From NCBI RefSeq assembly GCF_001305965.1, contig NZ_JXQC01000003.1, positions 2,938,861-3,002,860 on the forward strand: 64,000 nucleotides of DNA, in the 5' to 3' direction. Both the position numbers and the translations under genes were made by a program. Of the stretch, positions 60,023 through 64,000 are shown piece after piece. A model generated the notes under the pieces. That model saw nothing but the letters and a program-made list of their open reading frames with translations, searched no databases and was not told the origin of the DNA. Each line of letters opens with the position of its first letter. Within the stretch, counting starts at the first letter, position 1. The stretch comes from Erythrobacter sp. SG61-1L. Its GTDB lineage: Bacteria; Pseudomonadota; Alphaproteobacteria; Sphingomonadales; Sphingomonadaceae.

Positions 60023-60044
60023 TCGGGCATATCTGGTAATCGGG
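60011..60044. repeat. 17-bp tandem duplication over the M13 stop codon
   Basis: Copy 1 (60011-60027) and copy 2 (60028-60044) differ at one base (CATATCTGGTGATCGGG against CATATCTGGTAATCGGG). The gene ends within copy 1 (TGA at 60020-60022). The single difference changes the stop TGA to TAA in copy 2, in a different frame. Confidence 0.85.
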
Positions 60045-60050
60045 CTGTTC

Positions 60051-60142
60051 GTCATTGCGAGGGCCAATTGGCCCGAAGCAATCCAGGGCACCACGCGTTG
60101 GGCCCTGGATTGCCGCGCGACCTGCGGTCGCTCGCAATGACG
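60051..60142. repeat. REP-like palindromic intergenic element, copy 2
   Basis: Opens with GTCATTGCGAGGG and closes with CGCTCGCAATGAC, almost perfectly complementary, with the shared block GCAATCCAGGGC and its complement GCCCTGGATTGC. The same family as 50641-50731. It could form a long stem after the M13 gene and protect or end its transcript. Confidence 0.85.
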
Positions 60143-60262
60143 ATTGGGGCTGATGGCGATGCCAGATGACGACGGCAGATGGCGATGAAAATGCGTGAAG
60201 AATGGCGTGGCTGGCCGCAGTCCTCTTGACTTGGCCCGGCCAGCCGCCATCACCGCCAACCT

Positions 60263-61075
60263 ATGGACCTTACCCTTACCGCGATCCTCCTCGGCATAGT
60301 CGAGGGCCTGACCGAATTCGTGCCGGTATCCTCTACCGGGCACCTGATCCTCGCCACGGAGCTGTTCGGTTATGACGCGCACCAATGGGCGATGTTCAAT
60401 GTCGTGATCCAGCTCGGCGCCATCCTCGCGGTGGTGGTGCAATACTGGCCGACTTTCTGGAGCGCCGGGATCGGCATGTTGCGGATGGAGCGCGGCAGCC
60501 TGCTGTTCGTGCGCAATATCCTCGCCGCCTTCCTGCCGTCTGCCGTGCTCGGCCTGCTCCTGAAGGATTATATCGATGTGCTGCTGGGCAGCCCGTCGGT
60601 GGTTGCATGGGCACTGATCCTTGGCGGCATTGCGATCCTTGCGATCGAAAAGAACGCCCATCCCGGCCCGGAACAGGGCGTGGCGGCCCTGCCGCTGAAG
60701 CAGGCGCTGGGCGTGGGCTTTGCGCAATGCCTGGCCATGGTGCCCGGCGTCAGCCGGTCCGGCGCCACGATCATGGGGGCACTCGCCATGGGCATTGGCC
60801 GCAAGACGGCGGCGGAACTGTCGTTCTTCCTGGCCGTGCCGACCATGATCGGCGCCTCAACGCTGGAACTGGCCGGCGGGCATGAGGAAATCGCCAGTGG
60901 CGTGGCAACGGTGGGCTGGGGCGAAATCGCCATCGGCTTCGTGGTCAGCTTCGTGGTCGCGCTGATCGTGATCCGGGCCTTCATTGCCTATGTCAGCCGC
61001 CACGGCTTCTCTCCCTTCGGATGGTATCGCATCCTGCTGGGCGGGGCGGCCGTCGCCTGGCTCGCCTTGCGCTGA
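60263..61075 (+). CDS. uppP: Undecaprenyl-diphosphatase
   Basis: 270 residues, about eight membrane helices. The two family signatures are present: EGLTEFVPVSSTGHLIL (14-30) and PGVSRSGATIMGAL. It recycles the lipid carrier needed for peptidoglycan, O-antigen and exopolysaccharide, and gives bacitracin tolerance when abundant. A TTGACT hexamer at 60226-60231 could be its -35. Confidence 0.97.
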   Translation: MDLTLTAILLGIVEGLTEFVPVSSTGHLILATELFGYDAHQWAMFNVVIQLGAILAVVVQYWPTFWSAGIGMLRMERGSLLFVRNILAAFLPSAVLGLLLKDYIDVLLGSPSVVAWALILGGIAILAIEKNAHPGPEQGVAALPLKQALGVGFAQCLAMVPGVSRSGATIMGALAMGIGRKTAAELSFFLAVPTMIGASTLELAGGHEEIASGVATVGWGEIAIGFVVSFVVALIVIRAFIAYVSRHGFSPFGWYRILLGGAAVAWLALR

Positions 61076-61124
61076 GCGTCGGGGCGGGGCTACAACACCC
61101 GCCTCTGGGGGGAGCGCGCGGATC

Positions 61125-61907
61125 ATGGGCAAGCTCAAGGGCAAGAAATACGAAGAACTGCTGGAGCCGCTGCAGATCGGCCTGATCTCCATGGCGCAAT
61201 GGGCCAAGGTCACCGGTGCGCGGGTGCTGGTGCTGTTCGAAGGGCGCGACGCGGCAGGCAAAAGCGGCGTCATCAATGCCATCACCGCCCCGCTCAATCC
61301 GCGCCAGTGCCGCACCGTAGCCCTCGCCAAGCCGAGCGAGCGCGAGGCCGGGCAATGGTATTTCCAGCGCTATATCGAACATCTGCCCAGTGCCGGGGAA
61401 ATCGTGCTGTTCGACCGCAGCTGGTATAACCGCGCGGGCGTCGAGAAGGTCATGGGCTATGCCAGCGACGAGCAGGTGGATACCTTCCTCGCGCAGGTGC
61501 CGGTGTTCGAGAAGCAGCTGGTGGACGATGGTCTGCTGCTGTTCAAATACTGGCTCACCACCGATCAGGCCGAACAGGAACAGCGGCTGGCGGAACGCTA
61601 TGACGATCCGCTCAAGCGCTGGAAGCTCTCGCCCGTGGATATGGCGGCGCGGGAACGGTATATTGCCTATACCGTCGCGCGCGAGGCGATGCTGAAGGCC
61701 AGCCACAAGGAATATGCGCCCTGGACGCTGGTCGATTTCAACGACCAGAAACGCGGCAGGCTGACGGTGATCAACAATCTGCTCGCCCGGCTGCCGGACG
61801 TTTCCGTCCCCGCGCCGGACTTCGCCTTCGATCCGCTCGATTACGAACCGGCAGAGGAATATTACAGCGTGGTCAAGCCGATCCCGTCCTTCGACATCGA
61901 GGACTGA
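61125..61907 (+). CDS. ppk2: Polyphosphate kinase 2
   Basis: 260 residues from the ATG at 61125, preceded by GGGGGGAG; the frame extends upstream into uppP but without family resemblance. Walker A EGRDAAGKSG (Lys46) and the lid DRSWYNRAGVEKVMG (Asp97) define PPK2. It uses polyphosphate to phosphorylate nucleoside diphosphates (or monophosphates, depending on the class). Single-domain length suggests class I. Confidence 0.93.
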   Translation: MGKLKGKKYEELLEPLQIGLISMAQWAKVTGARVLVLFEGRDAAGKSGVINAITAPLNPRQCRTVALAKPSEREAGQWYFQRYIEHLPSAGEIVLFDRSWYNRAGVEKVMGYASDEQVDTFLAQVPVFEKQLVDDGLLLFKYWLTTDQAEQEQRLAERYDDPLKRWKLSPVDMAARERYIAYTVAREAMLKASHKEYAPWTLVDFNDQKRGRLTVINNLLARLPDVSVPAPDFAFDPLDYEPAEEYYSVVKPIPSFDIED

Positions 61908-61937
61908 AATCGGCGCCTGTCTGCCTGCAATCAGGCG

Positions 61938-62795
61938 TCAGGAATGACAGGCTGCATCCACTTTCATCACCTGTCGCCCATCGGCAGCGAAAGCGCCCAG
62001 TTCCAGTGCGTCACGCGGGCCACGAAGCGCCAGCACCAGTTCCTCATCCGCGACGGCCGGGCTTAGTCCCCTGAACGAGAAGCGCGCCAGCCGGTTTTCT
62101 CCGCAGGCCCGCGCGGCAAGGCGCAGCAGCAGAGTGGCGGTCAGCGGGCCGTGGACCACAGGGCCGCGATAATTCTCAACCTCGCGCACGTAATCGGCAT
62201 CGTAATGGATGCGGTGCGTGTTGAAGGTCAGTGCGGAATAACGGAACAGCAGCGGCAGGTTCGGCACGAAGCGTTCCACGGCATCCCATTCGCTGTCATT
62301 GAAGCGCGTATCGCCAAGTGGCGGCGGCGCGGGCGGGGTGCCGGGCGGCGGGGCGTCGCGATAGACCAGCGTCTGCTTTTCGCTCACCGCCGGGGCATTG
62401 TCCGACCGTGTTTCATGCGCCAGCGTCACGAAGGTCAGCTTGCCGCTGCTGCCCTCTTTCTCCTCGATGGATTCGATGCGGCTGATCCGCTCGATCCGGG
62501 CGCCGATCTGGATGGGGTTGTGGAAGGTCAGCGAACTGCCCGCCCACATGCGCCGCGGCGCCGCGACCGGGCGCAGGAAGCTGCCGGGCGATCCGTCCGC
62601 CGCGGGGTGGCCATCCGGCCCCAGTCGCGCAGTCGGCGTTTCGGGCACGCACAGGCACCAGTGAATGCCCTGCGGCATCGGGCCTTCCCCGCGCGGCGTG
62701 AGGTCGAGCGTGGCCAGCCAGCGATGGGCCAGCGGCACGCCCATCCGGTCGGTCTGGCGTTCCTCGCGGCCGATCCAGTCTTGTGCGTCGGTCAT
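61938..62795 (-). CDS. MaoC/HTD2-like acyl-CoA dehydratase
   Basis: 285 residues from the ATG at 62795. The N-terminal FAS1-like dehydratase half (FLRPVAAPRRMWAGSSLTFHNPI) and C-terminal hot-dog half (LFRYSALTFNTHRIHYDADYVREVENYRGPVVHGPLTATLLL) match HTD2/mesaconyl-CoA-hydratase-like proteins. It could hydrate mesaconyl-C4-CoA, itaconyl-CoA or 3-hydroxyacyl substrates. The catalytic histidine region is in the C-terminal half. Confidence 0.85.
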   Translation of the reverse strand: MTDAQDWIGREERQTDRMGVPLAHRWLATLDLTPRGEGPMPQGIHWCLCVPETPTARLGPDGHPAADGSPGSFLRPVAAPRRMWAGSSLTFHNPIQIGARIERISRIESIEEKEGSSGKLTFVTLAHETRSDNAPAVSEKQTLVYRDAPPPGTPPAPPPLGDTRFNDSEWDAVERFVPNLPLLFRYSALTFNTHRIHYDADYVREVENYRGPVVHGPLTATLLLRLAARACGENRLARFSFRGLSPAVADEELVLALRGPRDALELGAFAADGRQVMKVDAACHS

Positions 62796-62808
62796 CTGCC
62801 GGTCCTGC

Positions 62809-63039
62809 CTATTGCTCGCCAGTGGCCTGCGGGCCGGGAGTGTCGCCATCCGCGGGCGAGGCAGAAGGTTCCGCCAGTGCTTCGGGGGGAAGGCGGCGCT
62901 GCTCGATCATCTCGGCGGCTTCGTCCAGCGCGCGGGCTTCCGCCACGGTAACGCCGCCGGGGCCGGGATCGGTATCGTTGGGTCCGCAGGCTGCCAGCAG
63001 CAGGGCCGGTGCGATCGGCAGGAAAGCTAGTGAGCGCAT
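62809..63039 (-). CDS. Small lipoprotein of unknown function
   Basis: 76 residues from the ATG at 63039. A lipobox (LLLAAC) ends the signal. The mature part has a helix (VAEARALDEAAEMIEQRRL) and a Pro/Ala-rich disordered tail. It lies 13 bases upstream of the dehydratase start on the same strand and probably shares its transcript. RBS weak. Confidence 0.65.
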   Translation of the reverse strand: MRSLAFLPIAPALLLAACGPNDTDPGPGGVTVAEARALDEAAEMIEQRRLPPEALAEPSASPADGDTPGPQATGEQ

Positions 63040-63064
63040 GGGGCGATCATAATGCATTGCGGCC

Positions 63065-63103
63065 AAAGAAAAAGCGGGCGCGAACCCTTAGATTCGCACC
63101 CGC
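63065..63103 (-). terminator. Intrinsic terminator of the Asp/Ala-rich lipoprotein gene
   Basis: On the minus strand GCGGGTGCGAA (63093-63103) pairs with TTCGCGCCCGC (63074-63084), 11 pairs with one G-T, and TTTTTCTTT follows. It ends the transcript of the gene at 63142-63438. Confidence 0.9.
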
Positions 63104-63141
63104 CAGATTCCATTCCGGCTCAGGGCCGGAAGCCATGCGCC

Positions 63142-63438
63142 TCAGTTGGCGTTGTCAGCCTCGGCGGCGGCGGCCTCGACATCGGCAACCGCTGCAGCGG
63201 CTTCATCGCTGGCGGCGTTCGCAGCAGTGGTCGCATCGGCGGCCGGTTCTGCATCCTCGGTCGCGCTGGCATCGGCCGTGGGCAGGGCGCCCGCGTCTTC
63301 AGGCCCGCTCATCGCTTCGTCCGCGCTCACTTCGACATCGTCTGCCATCGCATCGGTGGAGGCGTCGTCGGAGCTGCCGCAGCCGGCCAGCGTCAGGGCG
63401 ACGGCCGATGCCAAGGCGATGTGTGCAATCTTCTTCAT
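63142..63438 (-). CDS. Low-complexity acidic lipoprotein
   Basis: 98 residues with AGAGGGA as RBS. The signal ends in LTLAGC. The mature region is almost entirely Ala, Asp, Glu and Ser (VEVSADEAMSG, AAAAVADVEAAAAEADNAN) and probably disordered or a flexible helix. Function unknown; it may be a surface or periplasmic spacer. It has its own terminator. Confidence 0.7.
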   Translation of the reverse strand: MKKIAHIALASAVALTLAGCGSSDDASTDAMADDVEVSADEAMSGPEDAGALPTADASATEDAEPAADATTAANAASDEAAAAVADVEAAAAEADNAN

Positions 63439-63553
63439 GGGAATCCCTCTTCCAATCCAGGAATGGCGGGAGGCGAAAACAGGCGCTCCCTGTCGGCAAA
63501 CCTAGTCACGGCGGCCAGTGATGCAAACCCCCTTTGCCCCCAGCCGATTTCGT

Positions 63554-63582
63554 TTGACCGCGTTCCGAGTGAAAAATATGAT
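63554..63582 (+). promoter_or_regulatory. Promoter of the SPFH protein gene
   Basis: TTGACC (63554-63559) and TATGAT (63577-63582) are 17 bases apart and each matches 5 of 6 consensus positions, the best sigma-70 promoter in the window. The -10 lies in an AT-rich stretch with the palindrome ATGATATCAT (63578-63587), which could be an operator. Confidence 0.7.
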
Positions 63583-63614
63583 ATCATAATTATATCATTC
63601 AGGGGAGATTCGCC

Positions 63615-64000
63615 ATGTCGGATTCCAACCGGGCGATGACTGTCAGCCGGGAAATGCCGGCCAATACGTTCAACGGATATGCCTTCCTGCTGGCCTTGCT
63701 GGTGCCCGTCGCCATCGTCGTGTGGCGCATCGCGGCCTTCAACAATGGCGGCGGCGCATGGTGGGGCGGAATCCTGCTGGTGCTGGCGATCCTGGCCTTC
63801 ATCCTCACTCTGGCAGGTTTCTACATGATCCAGCCCAACCAGGCCTATGTCATCACCCAGTTCGGCGCCTATCGCGGGACGGACCGGACGCAGGGCCTGC
63901 GCTGGGTGTGGTTCTGGCAGGGACGGCGCAAGATCAATGTGCGCGCGCATAACGTTCATTCGGAACGGGTGAAGATCAACGATTTGCGCGGCAATCCCAT
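63615..64000 (+). CDS. SPFH/band 7 domain protein (N-terminal part)
   Basis: 128 codons are visible before the right edge. The ATG at 63615 follows AGGGGAG. Two membrane helices (about 23-42 and 50-70) lead into the start of the band 7 domain (FYMIQPNQAYVITQFGAYRGTDRTQGLRWVWFW). SPFH proteins form large membrane-bound oligomeric assemblies that organise lipids and proteases. Truncated by the window. Confidence 0.88.
   Translation, partial: MSDSNRAMTVSREMPANTFNGYAFLLALLVPVAIVVWRIAAFNNGGGAWWGGILLVLAILAFILTLAGFYMIQPNQAYVITQFGAYRGTDRTQGLRWVWFWQGRRKINVRAHNVHSERVKINDLRGNP

Overview
The window is a high-GC chromosomal segment of an alphaproteobacterium, most likely a member of the Sphingomonadales (Novosphingobium, Sphingobium or Erythrobacter-like). 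The evidence is the gene set: exosortase-A-associated glycosyltransferase and O-ligase genes, a phaB-fumC-ribbon-helix-helix operon, a DUF3576 lipoprotein, a DUF455 ferritin-like protein, and many TauD and small lipoprotein genes. Nothing looks like a prophage, plasmid backbone or insertion sequence, and I see no tRNA, rRNA or CRISPR array. This is core genome with a few accessory pockets.

Layout. 1-2347: a truncated membrane protein and a GGDEF-EAL c-di-GMP enzyme. 2484-4752: thrS, preceded by what looks like a complete transcription attenuator with a threonine-rich leader peptide; I consider this the best find in the window. 4865-10052: a lipoprotein quinohemoprotein dehydrogenase, agmatine deiminase, an M28 peptidase and a 14-bp tandem repeat. 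10053-14941: glnE, bcp, a DUF455 protein and an M23 peptidase. 15115-20966: galU, murA, a small membrane protein, and the phaB-fumC-RHH operon. 21387-25966: a DUF3576 lipoprotein, then the translationally overlapping leuS-lptE-holA. 25987-30973: an exopolysaccharide export module (secreted small protein, Wza-type lipoprotein, Wzc-type tyrosine kinase, TPR protein). 31016-33695: the rnd-lptC-lptA operon and ung. 33745-38246: three TauD-family dioxygenases around an HD-GYP protein; two are a tandem duplicate and share a palindrome upstream. 38271-45313: pfkB and gltBD. 45571-50124: a disordered membrane protein, an exosortase-A-associated glycosyltransferase and, divergently, an O-antigen-ligase-like protein. 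50180-55693: MaoC hydratase, thiolase, VOC protein, isopenicillin-N-synthase-like oxygenase, a small secreted protein and PHB depolymerase. 55870-64000: ABC exporter, M13 peptidase, uppP, ppk2, a HTD2-like dehydratase, two small lipoproteins and a truncated SPFH protein.

How the genes relate. Envelope building recurs throughout: galU, murA, uppP, lptA/lptC/lptE, the Wza/Wzc module and the exosortase-associated glycosylation genes all serve cell-wall, LPS or exopolysaccharide synthesis. Nitrogen control is represented by gltBD and glnE. Storage polymers are represented by phaB, phaZ and ppk2. Two c-di-GMP proteins (GGDEF-EAL and HD-GYP) could link surface polysaccharide production to signalling.

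Starts given here were chosen from ribosome binding sites, signal peptides and family lengths. Functions rest on motifs recognised by eye; no database search was run.
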